A stretch of 64,000 nucleotides of DNA, from positions 48,516 to 112,515 of the forward strand of contig NZ_JADEXG010000008.1 in NCBI RefSeq assembly GCF_015207255.1. Reading direction: 5' to 3'. Of the stretch, positions 27,924 to 36,972 are shown in pieces. The DNA is from Vasconcelosia minhoensis LEGE 07310 (GTDB taxonomy: Bacteria > Cyanobacteriota > Cyanobacteriia > Phormidesmidales > Phormidesmidaceae). Each line of letters opens with the position of its first letter. Within the stretch, counting starts at the first letter, position 1. Below the pieces are notes generated by a model. That model was given only the letters and a program-made list of their open reading frames with translations, searched no databases and had not been told where the DNA came from. The position numbers and the translations under genes were made by a program.

Positions 27924-30004
27924 GGGTCTATCTGGGGGTCAGCCGCCACCGCCGATGGATTTTGCGATGGATTTTGGTCCGCGCCATTTTGGTCTGAGCC
28001 CTGTCCGGTTTCATTCGGTTCGCTGCCGTCGGCGTCTGTTCCCGCTTCAGCTGGGGAGTCTACCGCTGCTGCCGTTGCCGCTGCCGCGCCGGCCATTGTT
28101 TTCACAGTCGTACTGGCCGCAGTTTCGGCGGTTGCCGCCGCTTTGTCTGCTTTAGTCAGCGGTTCTACCGCCAGCCGCGAAGGCGACCGGCCGCCCGAGA
28201 GCCGCTTCAGCAGCTGCGGGGTAGGGTCGTGTAGCAGATAGGTGAGGCGGTCGCCCGCCCGCCAGTCGCTGTTGACCAGCGCCAGGTCCAGCTTTTCATC
28301 CCGCTGGAGGGCCAGGGGAATCATATCGCCGTTGCGAATGAGCTTGTTTAAGCGATCTCGCTGGGCTTCGAGCTGAGACTGGGTGAGCTGAATTTCACCA
28401 CGTTCATAGCGATTATCTTTGATATAGCTGTTCCAGGTCTTGACCGACAGCCGCGGCAGCAGCAGCGCATCGCGGCTGGTGGGCTTATTATTGGTATCGG
28501 TCTCCCGGGGCAGCACCGCAAATACCCGAGGCGGTTGAAACTCCGCCGCCGCCCGGTCGGCCACGACTGAGTTGACTTCGCCGTTATTCGTAATCGCGAG
28601 AAAAGTGCCGATGGAACTGAGCCCAGCGTCTTCCAGCACATTGGCATCGAGGGCGCTGCTGATGTAGACCCGAAAGCCCTCCGCCTCGGCGCTGCGGCAG
28701 GCTTCTTCGTCCGTATCGATGATCACCACCGACTCGCCCCGGTCTTTAAACAGCCGGCCAATCATCAGACCCAGGGGATTGCAGCCGACAATCACCACGC
28801 CGGTGGCGCTATCCGACGTCAGCCCCAGCAGCTGCGCCAGCCAGCGGGCCGTCAGCCCCTGGATCAGCACGGTCATCATAATCGTCAGAAAGACCAGCGC
28901 CTTAATCGAATCGCCACCGGTGATCCCCCGCTCGGTCAGCAGGATAGCAAACAGGGACGCCACCGATGCCGAGACAATTCCCCGGGGCGAAATCCAGCTG
29001 AGAAAGGTTTTTTGCTTCCAGGTCAGGTCGCTATCCCAGGTGCAGAGCCAGACGTTCAGCGGTCGGATTAGCAGCATCAGGGCCAGCACCGTCAGCAGCG
29101 AACCGCGACCCAGCTCAAACACACTGGCAATGGAGAGGTCGGCGGCCAGCAGCACAAACAGCACTGAGACCGAAAAAATCGTCAGCTGTCCCTTAAATCG
29201 TCGCAGCAGTCGTTCGTCAGGAATCGATAGCGATCGCACCACAATCCCCGCCGTCACCGCCGCCATCAGTCCGGACTCGCCCCGGACGCTCTGAGCCAGT
29301 CCAAACAGTCCCCAAAGGCCCGCCAGCACGACTAGGTTACGCAGTTCCTCCGATAAAAACTGAGCTCGTTTGAGAAAGAAGCCCAGCAGGACACCGCCCA
29401 GTCCACCAATGGCAGCCCCGACGCTGAGCCGCAGCAGCAGCCCCGGCACAATAAACGTCAGCCCCGTATCGCCGCTGAGGATAATGTCGAGCACCACTAC
29501 CGCCAGAATTGCGCCCACCGGATCGATGAGGACGCCCTCACCTTCCAGCAGCGTGCCCACCTTGCGCTCGACCTTTACCTGCCGCAGCAGCGGCGTCACG
29601 ACGGTTGGCCCAGTGACCACCACCAGCGACGCGTAGAGAAAGGCAATTGGCCAGGGAAACTCGCCCAGCCAGTGCGCCGCCATGCCGCCACCCAGCAGCG
29701 TAATAAAGGTGCCCAGGGTAATCAGATTGCGCAGGCTGCCCGAAACTTTACCCACTTCCCGCAGCTCCAAGCTCAGGCCTCCTTCAAATAGAATTAGGGC
29801 GACGCAGAGCGAGACAATCACTTCCAGGCCAACGCCCAGCATTTTGGGATTGAGCAAACCGATGCCGTCTGGCCCGAGGGAAACGCCAAATATTAGCAGC
29901 AGAATAATGCTGGGCAGCTTCAGATAGGCCGCCAGTACCTGGGCTGAGATGCCAGCTAGTACCGTCAGCACGATTTGCAAAGTAAGGTCGAAGGAGGTGT
30001 TCAT
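27920..30004 (-). CDS. Cation:proton antiporter with TrkA-N domain (CPA1-like)
   Basis: The N-terminal 400 residues form about 12 membrane helices of the Na+/H+ exchanger family, with LPSIILLLIFGVSLGPDG, ALILFEGGLSLELRE and EGEGVLIDPVGAILAVVVLD, the last holding the conserved acidic residue of the transport site. A TrkA-N NAD-binding domain follows (GVVIVGCNPLGLMIGRLF, VVIIDTDEEACRSAEAEG). The tail is rich in Ala, Gly and Asp. The ATG at 30002-30004 (NTSFDLTLQIVL) starts just before the first helix; a longer frame to 30121 looks non-coding. It overlaps cobI by four bases. Confidence 0.88.
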   Translation of the reverse strand: MNTSFDLTLQIVLTVLAGISAQVLAAYLKLPSIILLLIFGVSLGPDGIGLLNPKMLGVGLEVIVSLCVALILFEGGLSLELREVGKVSGSLRNLITLGTFITLLGGGMAAHWLGEFPWPIAFLYASLVVVTGPTVVTPLLRQVKVERKVGTLLEGEGVLIDPVGAILAVVVLDIILSGDTGLTFIVPGLLLRLSVGAAIGGLGGVLLGFFLKRAQFLSEELRNLVVLAGLWGLFGLAQSVRGESGLMAAVTAGIVVRSLSIPDERLLRRFKGQLTIFSVSVLFVLLAADLSIASVFELGRGSLLTVLALMLLIRPLNVWLCTWDSDLTWKQKTFLSWISPRGIVSASVASLFAILLTERGITGGDSIKALVFLTIMMTVLIQGLTARWLAQLLGLTSDSATGVVIVGCNPLGLMIGRLFKDRGESVVIIDTDEEACRSAEAEGFRVYISSALDANVLEDAGLSSIGTFLAITNNGEVNSVVADRAAAEFQPPRVFAVLPRETDTNNKPTSRDALLLPRLSVKTWNSYIKDNRYERGEIQLTQSQLEAQRDRLNKLIRNGDMIPLALQRDEKLDLALVNSDWRAGDRLTYLLHDPTPQLLKRLSGGRSPSRLAVEPLTKADKAAATAETAASTTVKTMAGAAAATAAAVDSPAEAGTDADGSEPNETGQGSDQNGADQNPSQNPSAVAADPQIDP

Positions 30005-30422
30005 AGGCGATGCGGCTACGGCAGAACCGCTGCGCTCGCTCCTTTGAACTGGCGCAAGACCAGCCACTGCCGTTCCGGGGCTAGGGATCGGGCTGTGGAT
30101 AAGGTTGAACAAACCATGCAAAGACTCAGCAAATCGTAGATATCTTCAGACTAGTTCGCCATAGGCGAGGACTGGGTCAGGCGTTTTACTCAAGCTACGG
30201 CTCTGAGCTGATAGTAGACGGGCTGATAGTCGATGGTTCCCGATGACCCCGTTTAGACCACGTTTTCAAAGCATAGCATTCTCGGCAAACGGGGCTAATC
30301 TTGACCAGATTGCTCACCACAGGGGTACGGGGCTGCGTTCAATCGTAATCCTGGCTATTGAAATAACCTCTACCTATGGGCTGTGACTGCTGGCCAATAG
30401 GCTCAAATTATTGGCCATCGTA
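30005..30422. other. Intergenic region upstream of the antiporter gene
   Basis: The 418 bases hold no supported gene. They contain the promoter side of the antiporter gene and the region after the RecB-like gene stop. No hairpin, repeat or RNA gene was recognised. Confidence 0.4.
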
Positions 30423-31223
30423 TCAAAGCGCAATCTCGGCTACGGTCTCAGGTGTCAGCTGGCAAGCGGCTTGAAAGGTGAGGTCGAGCGGCTGATCGAG
30501 CCGATCGCAGCGCATACAAAAAGTACAGGTTTTGCACAGCCCTTTAGACCGAGCCACTTTAGGAAACGGCTCGGCCTGGAGCCGCAGCTGATCCAGCTGC
30601 TCAGTCAGCTGCGTCAGATCCTGCTCGGTTTGGCGATGGCGCCGCCGGTCGTAGCTAAAGCGGTGAGAGGACGGCGACAGCTCACGGGTTTGGGAGTCGC
30701 GCTGACGGACAAACCAGTAGGTCATCGAGATCTGCTCTGGCGGCAGCTGGGTCGTTTCGGCCAGTACATAGAGATAGAGGCGCAGCTGCCAGTCCTGCTG
30801 AAGTCGAGATCGCGGCGGCGGCGTTAGGTGCGTCTTCCAGTCGATAATTTCAGCTCGCTCAGGTGACAGAATAAGCCGGTCATAGATTGCGGTTAAAAGA
30901 TAGTGTTTAAAAACCAGCGTGCGCCGATGCTCGCTCTGACGAAAAACGCCTTCAGCAGGCGGGGTAAATAGGTCCGGCGCGGCCTGCTGCAAGGTAGAGA
31001 AGCTTGCCCTGAGTTCCGGGTCAGCAGTGACCAAGGGCTCGACCGGCAGACCGAGCTCCTGCTGCTGCATTAGCTGGTGAAACTGACTGCCCCAGTCCGT
31101 TCGAGCCTGCTGCTCTGGACCTATGGGCACGGTTAGGCCGTCCTGATAGATATATTGATATTTGCGAGCGCAGGCTTCGAACAGCGTCAGTTGTCCCTGG
31201 GAGAGCGGCAGCAGCGGCGGCAT
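30423..31223 (-). CDS. PD-(D/E)XK nuclease domain protein (RecB/AddB C-terminal type)
   Basis: The 266-residue protein starts LPLSQGQLTLFEACARKYQY, the usual beginning of RecB-like nuclease domains. The active-site core is AIYDRLILSPERAEIIDWKTH, giving D, then E/D and K. Four cysteines cluster at the C-terminus in GLCKTCTFCMRCD, and together with Cys18 could bind a 4Fe-4S cluster as in AddB and Cas4. No helicase domain or CRISPR gene is adjacent. A role in DNA repair or end processing is inferred from the fold. Confidence 0.82.
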   Translation of the reverse strand: MPPLLPLSQGQLTLFEACARKYQYIYQDGLTVPIGPEQQARTDWGSQFHQLMQQQELGLPVEPLVTADPELRASFSTLQQAAPDLFTPPAEGVFRQSEHRRTLVFKHYLLTAIYDRLILSPERAEIIDWKTHLTPPPRSRLQQDWQLRLYLYVLAETTQLPPEQISMTYWFVRQRDSQTRELSPSSHRFSYDRRRHRQTEQDLTQLTEQLDQLRLQAEPFPKVARSKGLCKTCTFCMRCDRLDQPLDLTFQAACQLTPETVAEIAL

Positions 31224-31294
31224 GGGGTTTGGGGTCGAGGGTTCGATAGTTTAGATGGAGCTGGGGATCGCTAGGGATTAGAGCAGGGATTCAG

Positions 31295-31885
31295 CTATTT
31301 GGTCAGCACAAATAGGCTGCCCTGGTTGCCCCGGCCAATGCGCAGATCGGCGTCGAGGTAGGTAATGTCGAGCCAGCCCTGCTGGCGGTCGGCATTAATG
31401 CCAAAATCAATGCCCTGAAGCCAGCTCAACCTGTCTTGAGCCGTCAGGCGGGCAATAAACTGGCCGGGGGAGCGGTAGTCTAGCAGTCGCTGTAGCCCAA
31501 AAACGGCCCGGCTAAAGCGTACATTGACGCGCCGCGCCGAGACCGGCTCAAATCTAGCGGCAACGGCGACCAGTGCCTCACAGTAGGGCAGGCTGCTGAC
31601 CTCCGCCAGATTGTAGATGGCCGACTCTGCGGTCCGCACGCACTGATAGATATTACCTAATTTGACCAGAGGAAAGCCGTCGAGCCCGAGCAGATCCTGG
31701 CTGGTAGTGTAGAGCAGCCGCCAGTCGCCGTCTAACAGCTCGGGTTCCTCTAGCGGACGGGAATGGGGATTGCGGTCTTCGAGTTTGGCGATCGCGCTGG
31801 CAATGGCCAGCCGGTCGGTTTCTGAAGCTAGTAGGCCGCGATTTTTGCCCGCGATCGCGGCCTTGAGTTCAGCTTTACCTAACAT
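31295..31885 (-). CDS. PAP/fibrillin family protein
   Basis: The 196-residue protein matches plastid lipid-associated proteins (fibrillins): AIAKLEDRNPHSRPLEEPEL, LDGDWRLLYTTSQDLLGLD, and a C-terminal LDITYLDADLRIGRGNQGSLFVLTK. These lipocalin-like proteins associate with thylakoid or lipid structures and protect photosystem II under stress in plants and cyanobacteria. The ligand is not known. It shares an orientation with the RecB-like gene and lies 71 bases upstream of it. Confidence 0.92.
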   Translation of the reverse strand: MLGKAELKAAIAGKNRGLLASETDRLAIASAIAKLEDRNPHSRPLEEPELLDGDWRLLYTTSQDLLGLDGFPLVKLGNIYQCVRTAESAIYNLAEVSSLPYCEALVAVAARFEPVSARRVNVRFSRAVFGLQRLLDYRSPGQFIARLTAQDRLSWLQGIDFGINADRQQGWLDITYLDADLRIGRGNQGSLFVLTK

Positions 31886-32225
31886 AGCGATCCGGGATAG
31901 CGCCTAGTCCTATTCTGCGCTATCTGGCGACGCCCATGACGCCTGCAACGAGAGCCGCAGGAAATATTTGATAAAGCTTTTTGAAGCAGCAATTGACAGT
32001 TTTTGTAAAAAAAGCTACCAAAAGCGGGACACCTACATCCCATCCAGGTGGTATCTTTTACAAGGCTGTCTGCTGGCTTGATCCCGGCTTGCTGTTCAAC
32101 GATCAGAATATTCTGACTCAGAAAGCCAAAAAATGTACGGTATTGGCTGGCTGACAGCTGAAGATATAGGTTAGGTGGCCTCCAGCCAGGTCTAACCTAC
32201 TTGCTCAATCCATTTCTGAAATTCT
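31886..32225. other. Divergent intergenic region, fibrillin to DUF3134
   Basis: This 340-base stretch contains no supported gene. It is AT-rich around 31970-32060 and holds a weak inverted repeat (CACCT ... AGGTG near 32029-32050). It must contain the divergent promoters; no specific elements could be fixed by eye. Confidence 0.4.
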
Positions 32226-32465
32226 ATGACCGACTACAATCCTTCCGTCCGCCAGATTCCCCGCGATCAGCCCGCGTCACCCATTCCCCTACAGCAGGAT
32301 TCTTCTATCCTGACCTGGCTGGAGAGTACGGGGCGCATGTCACCCCGCGAAGTCGTTGAAACCCCTGCTGAAGAAGAGGCCGATAGCGAAGAGCTTGCCG
32401 ATCTCGTGACTGGCAACAGCAAAGATGATTTTGAGGAAGATGATCTCTCCCTGGACGACGACTAG
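32226..32465 (+). CDS. DUF3134 family protein
   Basis: This 79-residue acidic protein has the DUF3134 pattern near its N-terminus: NPSVRQIPRDQPASPIPLQQ, then SSILTWLESTGRM. The rest is a Glu/Asp-rich tail ending DDFEEDDLSLDDD. The family is found in cyanobacteria and has no known function; no catalytic motif is visible. The gene is free-standing, 200 bases before mraY. Confidence 0.85.
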   Translation: MTDYNPSVRQIPRDQPASPIPLQQDSSILTWLESTGRMSPREVVETPAEEEADSEELADLVTGNSKDDFEEDDLSLDDD

Positions 32466-32665
32466 GCTGGCCAGCTCAGAAACGGGCGATGCGTCAACTA
32501 TTTTCAGCGATTTGGGAATAATCCTGGACAATTTGACAAAACGTCGTAGAATTTGGGCAAATCTTTCCAACCGTAGGTTTTAAGCGGTTAGCAATGGCTC
32601 TCTCGACCCCGGAGAATCAGAGCAGCACGAAATGGGGTATGTGTGGTGTGTGAAGGACTCTCTCT

Positions 32666-33775
32666 GTGGACGCTAGATTTTTTTCGACTAAGCAAGCTGG
32701 GCTCTCGGGTGCGGGCCTCTCCTCTATTTTAGCGGTTGCGCTGATTGCCGCCGCCGTTTGTTTGGATTGGGTTGCCGGGCGAAGTCTGGCCCTGCTGCCC
32801 TCACTGTCTCCAGGCATTGCGATGCCGATGATTACCGCTGCCAGCATATCGGCAATTTTGGGCATTGTTGCCCTTCCCCTGCTGCGCGCCCTCAAAACCG
32901 GCCAGTTTGTTCGGCCCGACGGCCCTCAGGCCCATTTAATCAAGGCTGGCACGCCAACCATGGGCGGCATTTTCTTTATCCCAGCCGCGATCGCGGTCGC
33001 TCTGCTCTGGGCTGGCCCCACCCCCAACGTGCTGGCCGTCTCTGCGCTGACCCTGGCCTACGCCGGGATTGGCTGGCTAGACGACTGGCAGGTGCTGCGC
33101 CGCCGTTCCAACCGGGGCATTTCACCAAAGCTGAAGCTGGGTTTGCAGATTGGGCTGGCGATTGCGTTTTGCAGCTGGGCCTTGCTGACGCAGCCGATAA
33201 GCATCACCACCATAGCGCTGCCGCTGGGCCTGACGCTGACGCCGGGGCTGCTGTTCTGGCCACTGGCCGGATTTGTATTAGTGGCCGAAAGCAATGCTAC
33301 GAATTTGACCGACGGGGTAGACGGCTTGATGGCTGGGACGGGCGCGATCGCGCTGCTAGGTCTGGCTGCGATTGTCGCACCGGTAAACCCCGACCTAATG
33401 ATTTTCTGCGCGGCGCTGAGCGGGGCCTGCCTGGGCTTTCTGGTGCACAATCGCAATCCGGCCAAGGTATTTATGGGTGACACGGGTTCCCTGGCGTTGG
33501 GTGGCGCACTGGCCGCGGTTGGCATTCTCAGCGGCAGCCTGTTTGGCCTGCTGATTGTGACGCTGCTGTTCTTCGCGGAGACGCTGTCCGTCATCCTCCA
33601 GGTCGGCTACTATAAAGCCACGAAGGGACCCGACGGCGTGGGCAAGCGGCTGTTTAAGATGGCCCCCATTCACCACCACTTTGAGCTTTCCGGTTGGACT
33701 GAAATTCAAGTTGTCAGCGTGTTTTACCTGATCAGCGCGGTTTTAGTGACCGCCGCGTTCGGCCTGCTGGCCTAG
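32666..33775 (+). CDS. mraY: Phospho-N-acetylmuramoyl-pentapeptide transferase
   Basis: MraY transfers phospho-MurNAc-pentapeptide to undecaprenyl phosphate, forming lipid I at the inner membrane. The 369-residue protein has about ten membrane helices and the family motifs GTPTMGGIFF, NLTDGVDGL, FMGDTGSLALGG and MAPIHHHFELSGW. The start is a GTG at 32666-32668 with GAAGGA eight bases upstream. It is not beside other mur genes, as is usual in cyanobacteria. A bidirectional terminator follows. Confidence 0.97.
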   Translation: MDARFFSTKQAGLSGAGLSSILAVALIAAAVCLDWVAGRSLALLPSLSPGIAMPMITAASISAILGIVALPLLRALKTGQFVRPDGPQAHLIKAGTPTMGGIFFIPAAIAVALLWAGPTPNVLAVSALTLAYAGIGWLDDWQVLRRRSNRGISPKLKLGLQIGLAIAFCSWALLTQPISITTIALPLGLTLTPGLLFWPLAGFVLVAESNATNLTDGVDGLMAGTGAIALLGLAAIVAPVNPDLMIFCAALSGACLGFLVHNRNPAKVFMGDTGSLALGGALAAVGILSGSLFGLLIVTLLFFAETLSVILQVGYYKATKGPDGVGKRLFKMAPIHHHFELSGWTEIQVVSVFYLISAVLVTAAFGLLA

Positions 33776-33788
33776 CTGTCTATTCCTT

Positions 33789-33826
33789 AAAAAAGGGAGA
33801 GAACGTTAGCGTTCTCTCCCTTTTTT
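33789..33826. terminator. Bidirectional intrinsic terminator between mraY and tRNA-Asp
   Basis: A perfect 17-base-pair stem runs from 33789-33805 to 33810-33826 with the four-base loop TTAG. It begins with six A and ends with six T residues around GGGAGAGAACG, so it can end mraY transcription on the plus strand and tRNA-Asp transcription on the minus strand. Confidence 0.95.
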
Positions 33827-33855
33827 GTATTGTACTAATTTTTGGATTGTACTAA

Positions 33856-33929
33856 CGGGCCTGACGGGATTCGAACCCGCAACTTCCGCCGTGACAGGGC
33901 GGTGCTCTAACCAGTTGAACTACAGGCCC
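33856..33929 (-). tRNA. tRNA-Asp (anticodon GTC)
   Basis: Read on the minus strand the gene starts GGGCCTG and ends CAGGCCCG, a full acceptor stem plus discriminator G. The anticodon arm is CCGCC-CTGTCAC-GGCGG with anticodon GTC, and the T arm contains GGTTCGAATCC. The length is 74 bases. CCA is not encoded. The bidirectional terminator lies 29 bases beyond its 3' end. Confidence 0.97.
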
Positions 33930-33982
33930 TCGTAAAGGCGATCTCTATTGTGCTGAGTCCAGTGAGTTTTGTCAAACAGGAT

Positions 33983-35572
33983 TTATTCCGATCGCGCTAG
34001 ATTTTCCCAGAAGGGCATCGAAAATTGGACTAGCCAGTCTTTGATCCGATAGGTAGCGCGGCAGTCGTCTTCGTTGTAGCGCAGAATTGTATTCAGGTAG
34101 GCGCGATCGCCCGTCGTTAGCCAGTCGTCATACCAGCAGATCGACTGCGCTCCGTTGGCGTCTTCATCCCGCCATTCAAACCCCAGCCAGCGGGCAATCG
34201 GCTTCAGGGCGTAGCTTTCCACCGGCAGGCTAACGGCTTCGGTAATGCGCTGGTGAATATCGACAAAGCGATGCAGCAGCGACTCAATATCAACGCCCGC
34301 GCTGCCGTACTGGTGGCTCAGTCGCTTCACCGTATGGGCTTCGTAGGGGCAGAAGTGGTAGATCGGCGCCTGGGGATGCTGGGATACAAGGTTCAGAAAC
34401 GCCAGCCAGGCCGACTGTTCAGCGTCGGGAGCTTCAGCCACCAGCGCATGGAAGGTCTCGGTTTGAGCGGCGTAATCGACAACCAGAACGCCGTGCAGAT
34501 AGATCAGGTCTTTATCCGGGGCCGCTTCGATGTCGAAGTAAAGCTCGACGCTAGCGCTAGGCAGGTCGCTGGGTCGCAGGGGAAAGTCATGCTCTGGATG
34601 GCGAGGGGGACGCGCGATCGCGCTTTCCTGCAGGGTTGCCTGGGCCTGACCCGCCAGCTTCTGGGCTACGGGCATTTCTATCGTCAGCAGCTGCATTAGC
34701 TCAGTCGGCGGCGTCTGCGCTAGGGACTCGACCGTGGTGATGCCAGCCCGCTGGAGGTGGGGATAGCGCGACAGCGTCACCCCCGGCAGGAGGGACAGGT
34801 GCTGCTGCTGCTGGGCTTGGGCATAGCAGTGACTAAACCACTCGCAGAGGTCGCAGCGGCTGCGAGCGATAAAAATTTCGGGCGGCTGGTCGGCTTGCAG
34901 CGTCGCCAGGCAGCCATCGAGCGCCGCTTGCAGCCGGGGCACCTGCCGCTGTAGGTCAATTGCATAGGCATTGCCTTCCCGCAGCACCAGCCAGCTGGTC
35001 TCCGGCCACAGGCCCTGAGTTTCGGCCAGCAGGTAGGCATAAAAGGTGGCGACGGTCTGATATTCGGCTTTGGGCTTTTTCCCCAGCTTGATGCTGAGCG
35101 GCACGTAGCACCAGTCGCCCAGCCAGGACTGGCCCGGCTGCTTGAACAGTAAATCGGGCTGGCTAACATAGCGCACCCCGTCTGGGCCGGGAGCCATCAG
35201 CACACCCCGATGAATATAGTTAGCGCCCTGCTGCATTAACGCTTGCGTGGCTGCCGCCCCGGCCTGCCAATCTCGGGCCGGATAAATCGGCCGTTCTAGC
35301 GGCTGATAGGGAGCCAGCACCGCTCGGCGATGCTCGATGCTGTCCTGCTTAATTTTGCTCAGATAGTCGCTGGGCGGGTCGCGGCGGCTGCGATCGCCAT
35401 GCTGGTCCAGATAGGGGCGGCGCTGACAGCGCTGATAGCGAAACAGCATTTCATCGCTTAGCCAGACCAGGGAGGGCGCGATTGCAGCCTTCACCTCAGC
35501 CGTTACCCCATTTATCGCGAGGCGAGGCGGAGCAGGCGTGCTAGCCGAGGTCGCTGGGCGGCTAGAAACCAT
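33983..35572 (-). CDS. TM0106-family RecB-like nuclease
   Basis: The 529-residue protein matches the TM0106 family: an N-terminal RecB-like part (LFRYQRCQRRPYLDQHGDR, LGDWCYVPLSIKLGKKPK, and CDLCEWFSHC as a cysteine cluster), a helix-hairpin-like middle (LQRAGITTVESLAQTPP) and a C-terminal RNase-H-like exonuclease domain with VELYFDIEAAPDKDLIYLHG, HFCPYEAHTVKRLS and ILRYNEDDCRATYRIKDWL. Those acidic residues fit a DEDD active site. The biological role is not established. It lies 53 bases from tRNA-Asp on the same strand. Confidence 0.88.
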   Translation of the reverse strand: MVSSRPATSASTPAPPRLAINGVTAEVKAAIAPSLVWLSDEMLFRYQRCQRRPYLDQHGDRSRRDPPSDYLSKIKQDSIEHRRAVLAPYQPLERPIYPARDWQAGAAATQALMQQGANYIHRGVLMAPGPDGVRYVSQPDLLFKQPGQSWLGDWCYVPLSIKLGKKPKAEYQTVATFYAYLLAETQGLWPETSWLVLREGNAYAIDLQRQVPRLQAALDGCLATLQADQPPEIFIARSRCDLCEWFSHCYAQAQQQQHLSLLPGVTLSRYPHLQRAGITTVESLAQTPPTELMQLLTIEMPVAQKLAGQAQATLQESAIARPPRHPEHDFPLRPSDLPSASVELYFDIEAAPDKDLIYLHGVLVVDYAAQTETFHALVAEAPDAEQSAWLAFLNLVSQHPQAPIYHFCPYEAHTVKRLSHQYGSAGVDIESLLHRFVDIHQRITEAVSLPVESYALKPIARWLGFEWRDEDANGAQSICWYDDWLTTGDRAYLNTILRYNEDDCRATYRIKDWLVQFSMPFWENLARSE

Positions 35573-35683
35573 GCTTTATCGGCGCATAGCAGCAGGATTC
35601 AGGCATGGGCGAGTAAAAGCTTGAGAAATTCGCAGCTACAGCTGCTTCTATCTTCTACCCTAGCGCATTTGTACCCGGCACGG

Positions 35684-36814
35684 CTAACGTGTCAACAGCC
35701 CGCCGCTCAGCCGTCGCAGGGCTCGCTGCACCACCGCCGAGTAGGGCAGCTCGCCGCAGAGTACCTGAGCCATCAGGGCCGTTCCCTTAGGACTTTTGAT
35801 TCCTACCCGATAGCCCAGACCGGGCGCGGCATAGAAGGCCTTGGCCAGCCGCCCCGCCCAGCGCAGGTCGCTGCCCAGCTCTGCGGCCATGGTTTGGGTA
35901 TAGCCTTCCAGGGCATTGGGGTCGCCCGCGATCGCGCCGTCAATCGCCGCCGCCGCCTTCAGTCCACTAAAGATCGAGGGACGAATGCCCTCCGCCGTAA
36001 ACGGATCGACGACGCTCGCCGCCTCGCCCACCAGGAGCGCATTCTGGCTGTGCAGCACCTGGTCGCCGTTCCACAGGCAGAGCGGATGACCATGCTGCTG
36101 AGTCATGCTGACATCTACCTGAAACTGGGCAGCATAGTCGGCCATCGGCTGCACCAGGTCGCGCGACTTCCGCTTGGATAAGCGAAATACACCGCTGCCG
36201 ATGGAGTAGCCGTCGGCTTTGGGAAAATTCCAAACGTAGCCGTTCTTCAGCAGGCCAAATTCAAAATGGGCAATATGTCCCTCCATCACCGGCAGCCGTG
36301 GCTCGGTCTCCACCGCCCCCCCCTGGGTCATCACCCGGTTGCGAAACCCCAGCCACCGGGCCACCGGGCCCCGCGCCCCGTCCGCCGCAATCAGGTAGCG
36401 CCCCTGCACCGGCTCGCGACTGGTCTGCACCTGCCAGCGATCGCGCTCAAACGCAATCCCCGTCGCCTTGGTCTCATCCTGCAAGGTCGTCCCCTGCCGC
36501 TGCGCCTGCTTCACCAGATAGTGGTCAAACTCGTCTCGCCGCACCATCCAGATCGGCTCAGCTGTCCCCAAATCGGTTTCGACGATATCCTGCATCTTGT
36601 AGCTATAGCGAACCCGCGTCACCTTCTGCGAAATCACCGGCTCAAAGTCAAAGTCAAACCACTGCGCCACCTGGGGCGACACCCCACCGCCGCAGGGCTT
36701 ATAGCGAGGCAAGGCGGCCTTTTCTAACAGCAGCACCGATCGGCCCCGGCGGCTCAGATGGTAGGCAGCCGTCGCCCCCGCAGGGCCAGCGCCGACGATG
36801 ATACAGTCGAACAT
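35684..36814 (-). CDS. Geranylgeranyl-reductase-family FAD oxidoreductase
   Basis: The 376-residue protein starts with an FAD-binding Rossmann motif, DCIIVGAGPAGATAAYHLS, then LPRYKPCGGGVSP, the signature of the geranylgeranyl reductase family, and later ALLVGEAASVVDPFTAEGI. Members reduce the geranylgeranyl chain of chlorophyll, tocopherol precursors or archaeal lipids. Cyanobacteria usually have chlP plus further paralogues; this sequence cannot be assigned to chlP with certainty. The ATG at 36812-36814 is used because upstream codons are repetitive. It is divergent from the next gene. Confidence 0.82.
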   Translation of the reverse strand: MFDCIIVGAGPAGATAAYHLSRRGRSVLLLEKAALPRYKPCGGGVSPQVAQWFDFDFEPVISQKVTRVRYSYKMQDIVETDLGTAEPIWMVRRDEFDHYLVKQAQRQGTTLQDETKATGIAFERDRWQVQTSREPVQGRYLIAADGARGPVARWLGFRNRVMTQGGAVETEPRLPVMEGHIAHFEFGLLKNGYVWNFPKADGYSIGSGVFRLSKRKSRDLVQPMADYAAQFQVDVSMTQQHGHPLCLWNGDQVLHSQNALLVGEAASVVDPFTAEGIRPSIFSGLKAAAAIDGAIAGDPNALEGYTQTMAAELGSDLRWAGRLAKAFYAAPGLGYRVGIKSPKGTALMAQVLCGELPYSAVVQRALRRLSGGLLTR

Positions 36815-36819
36815 GTTAG

Positions 36820-36855
36820 GAGTGGGGGAGTGATCGAGTGGGGGAGTGGGGGAGT
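36820..36855. repeat. Short tandem repeats, unit GAGTGGGG
   Basis: GAGTGGGG occurs at 36820-36827, 36836-36843 and 36844-36851, with partial copies between and after them. It resembles the short tandemly repeated repetitive sequences of filamentous cyanobacteria. It lies just upstream of the reductase start. Confidence 0.65.
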
Positions 36856-36948
36856 AAAGCGTCACTTGATTTTAAGCTATGGCAGTCCCCTGCTCGAAAT
36901 AAAACTCCGACCCTATTTTCCCCAATACCTAAGGCGACGCTTCACGAA

Positions 36949-36972
36949 CACCCCATCACCCCATCACCCCAT
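36949..36972. repeat. Three tandem copies of CACCCCAT over a start codon
   Basis: The 8-base unit CACCCCAT occurs three times without gaps. The last two bases of the third copy form the AT of the ATG that starts the next gene, so copy-number change would alter its leader but not its coding sequence. Confidence 0.7.

Noticed and set aside
27100..30422. Cobalamin riboswitch near cobI
   Set aside because: No conserved core could be found upstream of the antiporter or within the unit.
30423..31223. Cas4 nuclease
   Set aside because: The cysteine cluster and nuclease core fit AddB/RecB-like proteins equally and there is no CRISPR locus.
36758..36970. Upstream extension of the 183-residue membrane protein gene
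   Set aside because: It would translate the antisense of the reductase start and two tandem repeats.
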